Below are positions 7,864 through 16,878 of a stretch of 64,000 bases of DNA, in pieces. Position numbers and translations under genes: made by a program. Source of the stretch: Chloroflexota bacterium (GTDB lineage Bacteria; Chloroflexota; UBA6077; JACCZL01); NCBI GenBank assembly GCA_020850535.1, contig JADZEM010000005.1, positions 1 through 64,000 on the forward strand, read 5' to 3'. Each line of letters begins with the position of its first letter. Within the stretch, counting starts at the first letter, position 1. The notes beneath the pieces are model-generated. The model was not told the DNA's origin. It searched no databases and saw only the letters and a list, made by a program, of their open reading frames with translations.

Positions 7864-8117
7864 AGAGGGGGAGGCCGGATGGTGCGCCTGAACCGGCCAT
7901 CCTGGTGCATGCGACCACCCCAAAATCGGTGGTAGAATCGCGAGCATCGGCGGGGAACCATCAGTGCAACGGTTGAGGCCCCGCGCCGCTGTCGCCGCGC
8001 CACGCCATGCTGCGCCGGCCGACTGCCTGTCGCCGCCCAGCCGTGCCGTGGCCGTGCCTGCTGACGACGCTCGAACGTGAGGCTCCCCGTGCCCCCCACC
8101 CCCGCGACGCCTGGAGG

Positions 8118-10064
8118 ATGATGAGCGCGGTCCCCTTGCGCGCATCCCTGACCTCACGGGCCGGCTCGCGCGTCGGCGTCGTCGGCGTGCTCGTCCTGCT
8201 GGCCCTGGCCGTCCCGTCGCGGCTCCTGAACCTCGACGCGTTCGCCGGCAAGTTCGACGAGGGGATCCGCGGCACCCAGTTAATGCTGATGGCAGCCGGC
8301 TACCGACCCTTCCGCGAGATTTTCGCGTCGCAGGGGCCGCTCTCCCTCGACATCTTCTACCCGACCTACCTGCTGTTCGGGCAGACGCTCGGGGCGGCGC
8401 GGCTGGCCCCCGCACTGTTCTCGGTGGTGGGCATCCTGGTGGCCGCCTGGACGGCCCGCCACGCCGGGGGGCTGGTGGCCGGGGCCGTGGCCGGGCTGCT
8501 GCTGACCGTCAGCCCGATCTTCCTGAAGAACTCCCGGCTGGCGCTGGTCGAGGTGCCGGCCCTGGTCCCGGCGATGGCGGCCGTCGGCTGCGCGCTGGCC
8601 TACGGTCGCGGCGGGCGGCAGTGGTGGCTGGCCGGGGCCGGCCTGCTGATGGCCGTCTCGCTGACGATCAAGCCGATGGCCGCGCCGGCGCTTGTGCCCG
8701 TCGGCCTCGCGATCCTGCTGGGCGACGTGCGACGACCGCGTCAGTGGCTCCTGGGTGGCCTGCTGTTCGGCGCGGTGCTGGCGGCGGTCCTGGCCGTCAT
8801 CGTGCTGGCCGTCGGCCCCCAGGGCGTCTATGACCAGATGATCCGCTTCCGGGTGGCCTCGCGGGCCGTCGAGGGCTGGAGCCTGAAGGAGAACTGGGCG
8901 GCGATCTCTGGCGAGATGGCCGACGAAGGGCTGGTGCTGCCAGCCCTGGCCGGGGCAGCGGGTCTGCTGCTGCTCGTCACTCGCTGGCGGCTTGGGCTGC
9001 CGCTCGTCTCGTGGGCCGTGACCTCGCTGGGGCTGCTGCTGGTCTACTCGCCGCTCCAGTTCAAGCACGCCGTGATCCTGCTGCCGCCGCTGACGCTGCT
9101 CGTCGGCGTCGGGGCCGCGGCCGCGTGGCGGATCTGGGAGGAACGCCAGCCGGGCGCGCGGCTACCATGGATCGTGGCGGCCGGCGTGGTGGCGCTCGGC
9201 GGCTGGTATGCCATCAGCCTGCCGCGCATCCTCGAGTTGGACCGGCGGCTGGTGGTCGGCATGCCCGAGACGCGCCCGGAGAGCTTCGACGACGAGATCC
9301 GCCTGCTCTCGACGCTGACCGGCCCGAACGACTTCGTCATCGTGGACGAGCCGGCAGTCGCGTTTCAGGCGCGGCGGCTGGTACCCCCGAACCTGGTGGA
9401 CACCTCGATGGTCCGCATCCGCTCGCGCTCGCTCGACGCCGACGACGTGGTCCGCGCGGCCCGACAGTCGGACGTGCGCGTCCTCTTCCTGTTCAGCGAC
9501 GGACTCCGCAACCTGAAGCCGTTCGCAGCCTGGGTGGACGAGGAGTTTGTCACGATCAAGATCAACGAGCGCCGCAACGGCAAGGACCGCGCCGTCTACC
9601 TGCGCCGCGACGCCGACCTGGACGGGGCGCGCGCTCAGCTTGAGCGGACGCTCGACCGGCCGAGCGGCGCGACGTTCGGCGGCGAGCTGCGCCTGCTCGG
9701 GTACGCCACTGAGCGCGGCGAGGCCCGCCCCGGCGGCAGCCTGACCCTGACGCTGGCATGGCAGGCGCTCCAGGCCCCCGGAGTCGACTACTCCATCGTC
9801 ACGATGCTCAAGGACCGGACCGGGCAGCCGGTCGAGCAGAACCAGCGGGGGCTGGGCGGCGGCGGCGAAGGCACCTCGGCCTGGGAGGCCGGGCGGTGGG
9901 TCTTCCGGACCTCCACCCTGGCGATCAAGGAGCGGACGCCGCCCGGCGAGTACACACTGGCCATCGGCGTCTACGACTCGAAGGCCAGGAAGCTGCTGCC
10001 GGTCGATGGCGCGGCGCCCGGCGAGGAGACCGTGACCCTCGGCACAGTCCAGGTGCGCCCCTGA
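8118..10064 (+). CDS. GT39/PMT-like membrane glycosyltransferase with C-terminal beta domain
   Basis: Integral membrane protein of the ArnT/PMT type that would transfer a sugar from a polyprenyl-phosphate donor to an acceptor outside the membrane. About 648 residues. After the first helix it shows KFDEGIRG, the acidic loop that carries the catalytic Asp in this fold, then ASQGPLSLDIFYP. Around ten hydrophobic segments fill residues 15-400. The last ~130 residues (from GGELRLLGYATERG) are a soluble beta domain ending with PPGEYTLAIGVYDSKARKLL. ATG at 8118 or 8121 follows GGAGG closely; a longer start at 8007 adds a low-complexity Arg/Pro stretch. It overlaps the next gene by one base, so the two form an operon of paralogues. 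Confidence 0.83.
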   Translation: MMSAVPLRASLTSRAGSRVGVVGVLVLLALAVPSRLLNLDAFAGKFDEGIRGTQLMLMAAGYRPFREIFASQGPLSLDIFYPTYLLFGQTLGAARLAPALFSVVGILVAAWTARHAGGLVAGAVAGLLLTVSPIFLKNSRLALVEVPALVPAMAAVGCALAYGRGGRQWWLAGAGLLMAVSLTIKPMAAPALVPVGLAILLGDVRRPRQWLLGGLLFGAVLAAVLAVIVLAVGPQGVYDQMIRFRVASRAVEGWSLKENWAAISGEMADEGLVLPALAGAAGLLLLVTRWRLGLPLVSWAVTSLGLLLVYSPLQFKHAVILLPPLTLLVGVGAAAAWRIWEERQPGARLPWIVAAGVVALGGWYAISLPRILELDRRLVVGMPETRPESFDDEIRLLSTLTGPNDFVIVDEPAVAFQARRLVPPNLVDTSMVRIRSRSLDADDVVRAARQSDVRVLFLFSDGLRNLKPFAAWVDEEFVTIKINERRNGKDRAVYLRRDADLDGARAQLERTLDRPSGATFGGELRLLGYATERGEARPGGSLTLTLAWQALQAPGVDYSIVTMLKDRTGQPVEQNQRGLGGGGEGTSAWEAGRWVFRTSTLAIKERTPPGEYTLAIGVYDSKARKLLPVDGAAPGEETVTLGTVQVRP

Positions 10065-12031
10065 TGCAGTCACGAACGCTCTCCGTCCCCTCAGCCTACG
10101 GTGTGCGGGTCAGCGCGCCGACCTGGCCGGCCGAGACGGTGGTGCTCGGCCTGTTCCTGATCGCCAACGCGGCGATGCGGCTGGTCAGGCTGAGCGGCAC
10201 CAGCGGCGACCTTGACGAGGGCATCCGGGGGATGCAGTTGCTGCTGATGTCGGCCGGCTACCGCCCGATGCAGGAGATCTACTCGTCGCAGGGGCCGCTG
10301 CTGCTCGACATGCTCTTCCCGTTCTACCGGCTGTTCGGCGAGACCCTCGGGGCAGCGCGGCTGGCGGTGGGCGTCTACTCGCTGCTCGGGATCGTGGGCG
10401 TGTACGCAGCGGCACGGGCGGCCGGCGGCCCGGTCGGCGGGGTGGTGGCCGCGCTGCTGCTGACGCTCAGCCCGAACTACCTGCGCTACTCGCGGCAGGC
10501 CCTGGCCGAGGTGCCGGCCCTGGCCCCGGCGATCCTGGCCGTGGCGGCGGCGTTCGCCTATCAGCGGACGGGCCGCTGGCCCTGGCTGGTCATCTCCGGG
10601 CTGCTGCTCGGGACGGCGCTGCTGATCAAGCCGATCGTCCTGCCGGCCGTGGTCGCGGTGGCGCTGGCGGCGCTGTTCGGGCCACGCCTCAGCATCAAGA
10701 TGCTCCTGCTGGTGGGCCTCGTCTCGCTGGCGGTGGTGGCGGCCATCGTCTTCAGCACCGGCTTCTCGACGGTGATGGATCAGATGGTCGAATACCGACT
10801 GCGGAGTCGGGAGGCGAGCGGCTGGAACCTCGCCGAGAACCTGAAAGTGCTCCGCACGACCCTGGTCGCGCGGGATCAGTGGGGCCTCTTCGCGCTGGGC
10901 GGGGCGGGCGCGCTGCTGACGCTGCTGATCCGCCCGCGCATGGCCCTGCCGATCCTCGGGTGGATGGCGGCGTCGGGCGCCCTGCTGGCCGTCTACGCGC
11001 CGCTCTTCCCGAAGCACGTGGTGATCGCCGTGCCGCCGCTGGTGGTGGCGGCCGGCGCCGGCGTCGGCGCAACGTGGCAGGCGCTCAGGGACCGGCGGTT
11101 CGTCGGGATGATGGGCGGCTTCGTGCTGGTGGCGCCCCTGCTGCTGTACGCGTGGTCGCTGCCGGGCATCGCGACGCTGAACGTCGGGTTCATGAACCTA
11201 GATCCCGGGTTCGAGGGCCAGCGGTTCGCCCGTTCGGCAGACATCGCGGGGACCATCGCGGCGCTTTCGCAGAAGGGCGACTTCGTGGTCACCGACGAGC
11301 CAGAGCATGCGTTCCTGGCACAGCGGCTGGTGCCGCCGGACCTGGCGGACCCGTCCTCCAGCCGGGTGCGCGCCCGCCAGCTCACCGGCGAGTCAATCGT
11401 CACCTCGGCCGAGGCGTACAACGTGCGGCTTGTCTCGCTGGCTGGCGACCGCTTTCGCTCACTCCGGAACTTCCGCCTCTGGATCGACGAGAAGTTTGAG
11501 CCGATCAAACTGTACGGTCGGGGCGGAGACGCGCCGCAGGTGATCTATCTGCGGAACGACGTAGACATGCAGCAGGCCCGTCGGGCGCTGGAGGGCTTCA
11601 TCCAGACGCCGACGGCCATCGATTTCGGCGGGACGCTGCGGCTGACGGGGTTCTCGCTCGACCGCCGCGAGCTGACCCGCAACGGCAATGTCGGGGTGAC
11701 CTACGAATGGGAAGCCCTGACCCGGGCCGGCGTAGACTATCACGCGATCACCGAGCTGGTGGGGCCGGACGGCCAGACCTGGAGCGACGAACAGCTCTCG
11801 CTGGGCGGTCGCGGGGCCGGCCTGGACGAGTGGACGCCGGGCCGCTGGCTGTTCCAGTCCTCGACGTTCGACGTATCGGCAACGGCCCCGGCCGGCGAGT
11901 ACGTCCTGCGCGTGGGCATCTACGACAGCAAGGCCAGGGCCGACCTGCCGATCACGGCCGGCGATCCGCGCCTGGGATCGCAGCAGGAGCCGATCCGGCG
12001 GTTCGAGCTGGCCCGGATCCGGGTGCAATAG
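10064..12031 (+). CDS. GT39/PMT-like membrane glycosyltransferase, paralogue of upstream gene
   Basis: A 655-residue paralogue of the preceding protein, starting at an ATG that overlaps its TGA by one base. It repeats the same landmarks in the same order: DLDEGIRGMQ, YSSQGPLLLDMLFP, multiple hydrophobic helices with LLIKPIVLPA, and a C-terminal beta domain from FGGTLRLTGFS to APAGEYVLRVGIYDSKARA. The conserved DE pair after the first helix is the expected catalytic site. The head-to-tail pair looks like an old tandem duplication. Such enzymes decorate lipids, glycans or proteins in the cell envelope; the sugar and acceptor are not visible from sequence. The end of the operon is unmarked: the next gene has its own start region. 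Confidence 0.83.
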   Translation: MQSRTLSVPSAYGVRVSAPTWPAETVVLGLFLIANAAMRLVRLSGTSGDLDEGIRGMQLLLMSAGYRPMQEIYSSQGPLLLDMLFPFYRLFGETLGAARLAVGVYSLLGIVGVYAAARAAGGPVGGVVAALLLTLSPNYLRYSRQALAEVPALAPAILAVAAAFAYQRTGRWPWLVISGLLLGTALLIKPIVLPAVVAVALAALFGPRLSIKMLLLVGLVSLAVVAAIVFSTGFSTVMDQMVEYRLRSREASGWNLAENLKVLRTTLVARDQWGLFALGGAGALLTLLIRPRMALPILGWMAASGALLAVYAPLFPKHVVIAVPPLVVAAGAGVGATWQALRDRRFVGMMGGFVLVAPLLLYAWSLPGIATLNVGFMNLDPGFEGQRFARSADIAGTIAALSQKGDFVVTDEPEHAFLAQRLVPPDLADPSSSRVRARQLTGESIVTSAEAYNVRLVSLAGDRFRSLRNFRLWIDEKFEPIKLYGRGGDAPQVIYLRNDVDMQQARRALEGFIQTPTAIDFGGTLRLTGFSLDRRELTRNGNVGVTYEWEALTRAGVDYHAITELVGPDGQTWSDEQLSLGGRGAGLDEWTPGRWLFQSSTFDVSATAPAGEYVLRVGIYDSKARADLPITAGDPRLGSQQEPIRRFELARIRVQ

Positions 12032-12193
12032 GCGGCGTCGTCCATATCGCCCACCGGGTTTGCAGCTGGGCGCTCCGGTTCAGAGCGTTGACGGATACGC
12101 CGTGAACCACACGTCGCAGCCGGCCTCACGAACCTGCGGTCGCCATCGACCCGTATACTTCGCGGCGCGAGGGCGGCAACGGGGAGGGAAGCC

Positions 12194-13105
12194 TTGCGAG
12201 TGCTGGTGACCGGCGCAAACGGACTGGTCGGGACCAAGGTGCTGGAACAGCTGTTGGGCGATCCGGCCCACACGGCGCTCGGGGCGTACAACCAGAGCCG
12301 CACCAACGCGTTCCTGGGCGAGTTCCCGCACTGGTGGCTCGACGTGACCGACTCCGAGCGCGTCCGCCAGGTGCTGGACGAGGCGCGGCCAGATGCTGTG
12401 ATCCACGCCGGCGCGTTCACGAACGTCGATGCGGCCGAGCGCGAGCGCGACACGGCCCTCGCGGTCAACGCGGCCGGCACGGCCAACCTCGCGCAGGCCT
12501 GCGCCGAGCGCGACATCCGCCTGGTCTACCTCTCCACCGAGTACGTTTTCGACGGCGCCAACGGCCCCTACCGCGAGACCGACCCCGTCCACCCGCTCGG
12601 CTGGTACGCCAAGACCAAGGAGGCCGGTGAGCAGGCGGTGATGGCGGCCGGCGGTCGCTGGGCCATCGGGCGGACGACCGTCGTCTATGGGTATGCGCCG
12701 CACGTCCGGGCCAACTTCGTGCTGTGGCTGGTCGGCAAGCTCAAGGCCGGCGAGCGCGTCAACATCGTGCACGATCAGGTCGGCTCGCCCACCCTGGCCG
12801 ACAATCTGGCACAGATGGTGCTGGCGCTGGCCGGCAGCAACGTCACCGGCATCTTCAACACGGCCGGCGCGGAGGTGGTCTCCCGACTGCAGCTCTCGCG
12901 GCAGATCGCGGAGGTCTTCGGGTTGGACGCGAGCCTGATGGACCCGATCACCACGGCGCAACTGCATCAGGCAGCGCCACGCCCACTCAAGGCCGGTCTG
13001 CTGATGGACAAGCTGCGGGAAACGTTCCCCGATCTGCCGATCCTTGGCCCGGCCGAGGGACTGGCCATCGTGAAGCGGCAGTTCGAGGAGGCCGGCCTCG
13101 TGTGA
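12194..13105 (+). CDS. RmlD-like NAD(P)-dependent sugar nucleotide reductase (extended SDR)
   Basis: A 303-residue extended SDR with the look of dTDP-4-dehydrorhamnose reductase. The N-terminus shows TGANGLVG for NAD(P), then DVTDSERV, HAGAFTNVDAAE, LVYLSTEYVFDG and the catalytic YAKTK, the same motif order as RmlD (LISTDYVFDG and YxxxK). Start is TTG at 12194, preceded by GGGAGGGA at good spacing; the frame is blocked upstream. The -10-like hexamer TATACT stands at 12153-12158. In RmlD-type enzymes the product is dTDP-rhamnose, which fits the neighbouring membrane glycosyltransferases. RmlA, B and C are not in the window, so a different 4-keto sugar substrate is possible. Confidence 0.82.
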   Translation: MRVLVTGANGLVGTKVLEQLLGDPAHTALGAYNQSRTNAFLGEFPHWWLDVTDSERVRQVLDEARPDAVIHAGAFTNVDAAERERDTALAVNAAGTANLAQACAERDIRLVYLSTEYVFDGANGPYRETDPVHPLGWYAKTKEAGEQAVMAAGGRWAIGRTTVVYGYAPHVRANFVLWLVGKLKAGERVNIVHDQVGSPTLADNLAQMVLALAGSNVTGIFNTAGAEVVSRLQLSRQIAEVFGLDASLMDPITTAQLHQAAPRPLKAGLLMDKLRETFPDLPILGPAEGLAIVKRQFEEAGLV

Positions 13106-13225
13106 GGGGACCGGGGCGAGGGAATACCCGCGTGGCTCGTGCGTTATACCTAGTGTCTCGGGAACGATCGAGCGCCGAGGCGGGCACGACGGCGGTGCTT
13201 CACCGCTACACACAGAGGGAACACC

Positions 13226-13561
13226 ATGGCACATCCCGTTGCCGTCACCGACGGCACCTTTGAGTCCGAGGTTTTGCAGTCCGACACGCCGGTCCTCGTC
13301 GATTTCTGGGCCGAGTGGTGCCAGCCCTGCAAGATGATCGCTCCGCACCTGGAGAAGATCGCGCAGGAGCAGGAAGGCAAGCTGAAGGTCGCGAAGGTCA
13401 ACGTGGACGAGAACCCCCAGATGATGGGCGCGTTCCGCATCCGCGGCATCCCGACGCTGATCCTTTTCAAGGATGGCCAGCCGGTTGAGACGCTGGTCGG
13501 GTTCATGCCCGAGAAGCAGATCCTGGCGAAGGTCGAGAAGCACATCGGCGCGGAGGCCTGA
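13226..13561 (+). CDS. trxA: thioredoxin with CQPC active site
   Basis: Cytosolic thiol-disulfide oxidoreductase of 111 residues, the normal size. Seen are VLVDFWAEWCQPCKMIAPHL with Cys32 and Cys35, the conserved Asp25, and the cis-Pro loop RGIPTLILFKDG. The active site reads CQPC where nearly all thioredoxins have CGPC; the residue after the first Cys tunes redox potential, so the enzyme may be somewhat different in activity. It has no signal peptide. The ATG follows AGAGGGA by six bases. A strong hairpin after the stop ends a single-gene unit. Confidence 0.93.
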   Translation: MAHPVAVTDGTFESEVLQSDTPVLVDFWAEWCQPCKMIAPHLEKIAQEQEGKLKVAKVNVDENPQMMGAFRIRGIPTLILFKDGQPVETLVGFMPEKQILAKVEKHIGAEA

Positions 13562-13632
13562 CCGGCGCCCGTCGGCAAACCGCCGACGGCGCTCCGCACC
13601 CGGCCCGCACGGGCCGCCCCCCGAGGCACCAG

Positions 13633-13670
13633 GAAACGCCCGCCTTCCGATACTGGAAGGTGGGCGTTTC
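13633..13670 (+). terminator. terminator hairpin after thioredoxin
   Basis: A 16-bp left arm beginning gaaacgcccgcc (13633-13648) pairs with the right arm 13655-13670 around a six-base loop, with one or two G-T type mismatches. The arms end in AAA and TTT, so the structure could act in both directions. Confidence 0.7.
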
Positions 13671-13788
13671 GCATGCGCCGTCCTCAGAACGTCATCTGAT
13701 GGTTGTGTGAAAGCCATCTCACTGTCATCTTCCGGTATACTCGCGGCGCTTTCCCCCTGTCTTGCGCCGCTCTCTGGAGACCGGACGT

Positions 13789-14019
13789 ATGCGCCGCATT
13801 GCCTCTGTCGGCACCCTGCAACTTGCTCTCGGCCTGATGGCGGGCGCGCCCGCCGCCGCTGGCAGGCCCGGCCAGGACGCCTGGGAGGGCGCCGATCTCC
13901 CGATCACCGCCGTACCGCGGTGGCGAGACGACCCCTTCTGCTGCGAGTGGAACGGCCCTGACGGCGCGCCCTCCTTCCCGGATCACCGCGCGATCTACCG
14001 TCTCGGGCCGCCGAGGTAG
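13789..14019 (+). CDS. possible small exported protein
   Basis: A 76-residue reading frame with a short hydrophobic start, MRRIASVGTLQLALGLMAGA, that could be a signal peptide ending near AAAGRPG, followed by a mature part with a CC pair (DDPFCCEWNGPDG). It sits 17 bases before the next membrane transferase and shares its direction. No family is recognised and the codon usage is only weakly supportive. A promoter-like TATACT stands at about 13736-13741. Treat as a weak call. Confidence 0.3.
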   Translation: MRRIASVGTLQLALGLMAGAPAAAGRPGQDAWEGADLPITAVPRWRDDPFCCEWNGPDGAPSFPDHRAIYRLGPPR

Positions 14020-14036
14020 GAAAGGCGGGGCTGCCC

Positions 14037-15758
14037 ATGAGCACCGCGCGGGCGACCGCGCAGCCATCAGCAGCAGCGACGACGGTTCGTCCAGCCCCGG
14101 CCGCCTCAGGAAAGGTCGCGCTGCTGGTGGTGCTCGGCATCACCGTGCTGGCGTTCGTGATCCGGTGGCCGCACCTCTGGACGATCCCCATCTGGACCGA
14201 CGAGGGCGACGAGGCGATCATCGCCGCGCGACTGGTGCGGACTGGCATCATTCCGCTCGCCAACGACAACCTCTACAACGGCCCGATCTTCAACTACCTG
14301 GCCGCCGTGGCTTTCTGGCTGGCTGGCACACACTACTGGGTGCCCCGGCTGGTGGCCTACGTGTTCGGGGCGCTCACGGTCATCCCGACGTTCCTGCTGG
14401 CCAGTGAGCTGGTCGAGGCCGGACCCGCCGCCCGGCTCGACGAGGCCATGCGCCACCGGGCCGTCCTGGCGGGCGGGCTGGCGGCCGGCCTGCTCCTGGG
14501 CCTGAACGCTGCACACATCGTGGTGAACAGCCACATCGGCTGGGGCCACTGTCTCACACCGTTCTTCACCACCGCCGGCGTCTGGCTGGTGCAGCGCGCC
14601 GTCCGGCTCGGCCGCGATGCGGCCATCAGCCGGCGCATGGCCGGGACCAGCGGCGGGGTGGCCCTGGTGCTGGCCGGCTTCTGTTTGAGCCTCGGGTTTC
14701 AATCCCACCCAACGGTCGCTGTGCTGCTGCCGGCCGTCGTCGTGTTCATGCTGTGGAAGCACCGAGGGTGGCTGGCTTCGCCCTGGCCGTACCTCGCGGG
14801 CGTCGCCTTCGTCATCGGGCAGGCGCCCACGCTGCTCAACTCGTGGCTGCGCGGCGAGCTGGTCTGGCTGAGCGCCGGCATGGATCAGCGCGCCATCTAC
14901 GAAGGCTCCGAGCGCGACACGATGGGCGGCTACATCAGCAACCTCTACGGCGTGGTCGAGTCCATCGGCGCAACGCTGCCGGGCCTGCTCAACCACTTTG
15001 GGCAGCCGGTTGTACCGCTCTGGCATCCGCTGGTCGTGCTGGGTTTCGCCGTCACGCTCGGGACGCTGGCGGCGCTCTGGCTGAGCGGCCGGCCGCTGCC
15101 GGCCCTCCTCGGCATCGCCATGCTCTTCGGGCTGCCGTACCTGCACGGCCAGTTCGAGCCGATCGTGAGCCGTTCGCGCTACGTCGCGCCGCTGACGCCG
15201 CTGCTGCTGGCGGCGTGGGCCGTCTGCGCCGCCGAGCAGTGGGCGCTGTGGACGGCCAGTGCGCGGCGCGCGTTGCGGGGCCGAGTGGCGGCGAGCAGCC
15301 TGCCAGTCGGGCCGTTGCTGGTGGTGGCGGTCGTCGTCCTGGCGGCCGGGTCCAGCCTGTCTCTGGGGCGATTCTATGCGGATGCCCAGCAGGCTGGCCG
15401 CACGAACGACCGACTCCTGGACGACTACGCCCGCTTACAGGCCGCGCGCCGACCGAACGAGATCGTGGCGGTGGACCGCGCGCTCCTGCGTGACTGGACG
15501 CTCACGCAGGGGCGGCTGGGGCGCGTCCTGAGCCAGTGGCTGGAGATCGACGGCATCCCGTTCACCGGCATCGACCTGGGGCCAGACGGGCGCTTCAGTG
15601 GCGGCCTCCAGGAAGTGGGCGGGCTGGCGATCCTGGCCCGTGGCAGCCTCGGTCGCGCGTCGCAAGCATACATCCTGGACGAGATCGCCACGCACGCCGC
15701 CCCGGATGCGCCGCCCGACCGGGGATATGCCATCGTGCGGGCGCGCCGCCGGACCTAA
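14037..15758 (+). CDS. GT39/ArnT-like membrane glycosyltransferase
   Basis: A 573-residue polytopic membrane protein. After a Pro/Ala-rich cytoplasmic start and the first helix (VALLVVLGITVLAFVI) comes IPIWTDEGDEAIIAARL, the acidic loop of GT-C enzymes with the catalytic Asp, then YNGPIFNYLAAVAFWLAG. About ten further helices follow, with NSHIGWGHCLTPFFTTAG, and the last ~110 residues are extracellular. It lacks the C-terminal beta domain of the two paralogues at 8118-12031, so it is a separate branch. It should move a sugar from a polyprenyl-phosphate donor to an envelope acceptor. A perfect hairpin follows the stop, so it is the last gene of its unit. Confidence 0.83.
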   Translation: MSTARATAQPSAAATTVRPAPAASGKVALLVVLGITVLAFVIRWPHLWTIPIWTDEGDEAIIAARLVRTGIIPLANDNLYNGPIFNYLAAVAFWLAGTHYWVPRLVAYVFGALTVIPTFLLASELVEAGPAARLDEAMRHRAVLAGGLAAGLLLGLNAAHIVVNSHIGWGHCLTPFFTTAGVWLVQRAVRLGRDAAISRRMAGTSGGVALVLAGFCLSLGFQSHPTVAVLLPAVVVFMLWKHRGWLASPWPYLAGVAFVIGQAPTLLNSWLRGELVWLSAGMDQRAIYEGSERDTMGGYISNLYGVVESIGATLPGLLNHFGQPVVPLWHPLVVLGFAVTLGTLAALWLSGRPLPALLGIAMLFGLPYLHGQFEPIVSRSRYVAPLTPLLLAAWAVCAAEQWALWTASARRALRGRVAASSLPVGPLLVVAVVVLAAGSSLSLGRFYADAQQAGRTNDRLLDDYARLQAARRPNEIVAVDRALLRDWTLTQGRLGRVLSQWLEIDGIPFTGIDLGPDGRFSGGLQEVGGLAILARGSLGRASQAYILDEIATHAAPDAPPDRGYAIVRARRRT

Positions 15759-15764
15759 ACCGAG

Positions 15765-15804
15765 TCCAATCTGAGAACCGCGGGCAGCCACCGCCCGAAC
15801 GACC
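15765..15804. repeat. dispersed ~40-bp repeat, copy 1
   Basis: This segment starts tccaatctgagaaccgcggg and matches 54844-54883 at about 34 of 38 positions. Both copies begin within about 25 bases of a stop codon. The first copy leads straight into a terminator hairpin. Confidence 0.75.
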
Positions 15805-15837
15805 ATCGCGCGGCCCACGAGTGGGGCCGCGCGATGG
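15803..15837 (+). terminator. GC-rich hairpin between convergent genes
   Basis: ccatcgcgcggccc (15803-15816) and gggccgcgcgatgg (15824-15837) pair perfectly over 14 bp. It lies 45 bases after a plus-strand stop and 34 bases before the stop of the minus-strand gene, so it can serve both. Confidence 0.75.
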
Positions 15838-15870
15838 AAAGCGCGTTGTCCGGGCGAGCCTACGGGTGTA

Positions 15871-16878
15871 CTACGGGATGTACACCGCGTAGACGCCGGT
15901 GTCCATGACGGACGCTGCCAGCGAGTTCGCAAACGGATCGGTCATCAGCTTCGGCGCGATCTGCCACGTTGAATCGAGCGGGTTGAGGTGCGCCATCGTG
16001 ATCAGCGTGTCGTCCAGGCCGACGACGTCCACGTCGGTGTACCTGACGCTCAGGTTGACCTCGCCGGGCAGGGTCGGCATCGGGACGCCCATCGCGTCAG
16101 TCGCATCGATCTGGAAGATCAAGTTGCCAGCCCGGATGCCCGGAGAGGCCGGGAACATCAGCGGATCGACGAGCCGCAGCTTCAGCGTGATGCCGGCCGG
16201 CATGGTCCCGAAGACCTGCACGGCGATGCGGTCGGCCTGCAACGAGAGGGTCGAGTCGATGCCGGTGGTCACCAGCTGAACCTCGGTGGCTGGCACGGGC
16301 GAGGCCGCCGGCGAGGCGGACGGCGACGAGGCCGTACCCATGCCCGGCGGTGGCGCAGCGGCCGTCGTCGGGCCGGTCGCCGTCGTGGGGGTCGGTGCGG
16401 TCACCGAGGCGCTTGGCTCGACGTTGTCGAGCTCATCATCCAGCTCGTCGTCGGCGCTGTCGTCCTCGTCGTCCGCGTCATCTTCATTGTCCGAGTCGTC
16501 ATCGTCGTTGTCGGAGTCGTCGTTGTCCGAGTCATCATCATTGTCGGAATCGTCGTTGTCTTCGTCGTCCTCGTTGTCGGAGTCGTCGTTCTCATCGTCT
16601 TCGTTATCGGAATCGTCGTTGTCTTCGTCGTCCTCGTTGTCCGAGTCGTCGTTCTCGTCATCTTCGTTGTCGTCGTCGTCGTCATCGTCGTCGTTGTCGT
16701 CGTCCTCGTCGTCGTCGTTGTCGTCCTGCGCCGCGACCGTCCGCGTCAGCCCGCCGTTCGGCGGGGTCGTGCTGGCGTAGGTCTCACTGACGCGCGGGCC
16801 GCCAGTCACACTGGCAAGCATCTGCACGACGGCGAACAGGACGGCAACGGCCAGCACGAGGTTCGCACGAAGCCACAT
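15871..16878 (-). CDS. exported protein with a 100-residue acidic Asp/Asn/Glu/Ser repeat
   Basis: A 335-residue protein. Residues 5-28 form a signal peptide or membrane anchor (LVLAVAVLFAVVQMLA). Residues 52-151 consist almost only of Asp, Asn, Glu and Ser in 10-11 residue periods such as DDSDNEDDEDN. A Pro/Thr/Ala/Ser linker (about 152-205) leads to a beta-rich C-terminal domain with LRLVDPLMFPASPG and VYAVYIP at the end. GGAG precedes the ATG at 16878. Repeats of this type resemble the SD or calcium-binding stalks of surface proteins; cation binding or a spacer role is inferred. It is convergent with a glycosyltransferase gene, and no sorting signal was seen. I do not recognise the C-terminal family. 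Confidence 0.72.
   Translation of the reverse strand: MWLRANLVLAVAVLFAVVQMLASVTGGPRVSETYASTTPPNGGLTRTVAAQDDNDDDEDDDNDDDDDDDDNEDDENDDSDNEDDEDNDDSDNEDDENDDSDNEDDEDNDDSDNDDDSDNDDSDNDDDDSDNEDDADDEDDSADDELDDELDNVEPSASVTAPTPTTATGPTTAAAPPPGMGTASSPSASPAASPVPATEVQLVTTGIDSTLSLQADRIAVQVFGTMPAGITLKLRLVDPLMFPASPGIRAGNLIFQIDATDAMGVPMPTLPGEVNLSVRYTDVDVVGLDDTLITMAHLNPLDSTWQIAPKLMTDPFANSLAASVMDTGVYAVYIP
16426..16725. repeat. imperfect coding tandem repeat (about 30-33 bp period)
   Basis: The DNA for the acidic tract is a degenerate tandem array in which gtc, gtt, atc and tcg trinucleotides alternate on the plus strand. Longer 60-70 bp blocks (about 16515-16650) are repeated nearly exactly, a sign of recent expansion by slippage or unequal exchange. 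Confidence 0.85.
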
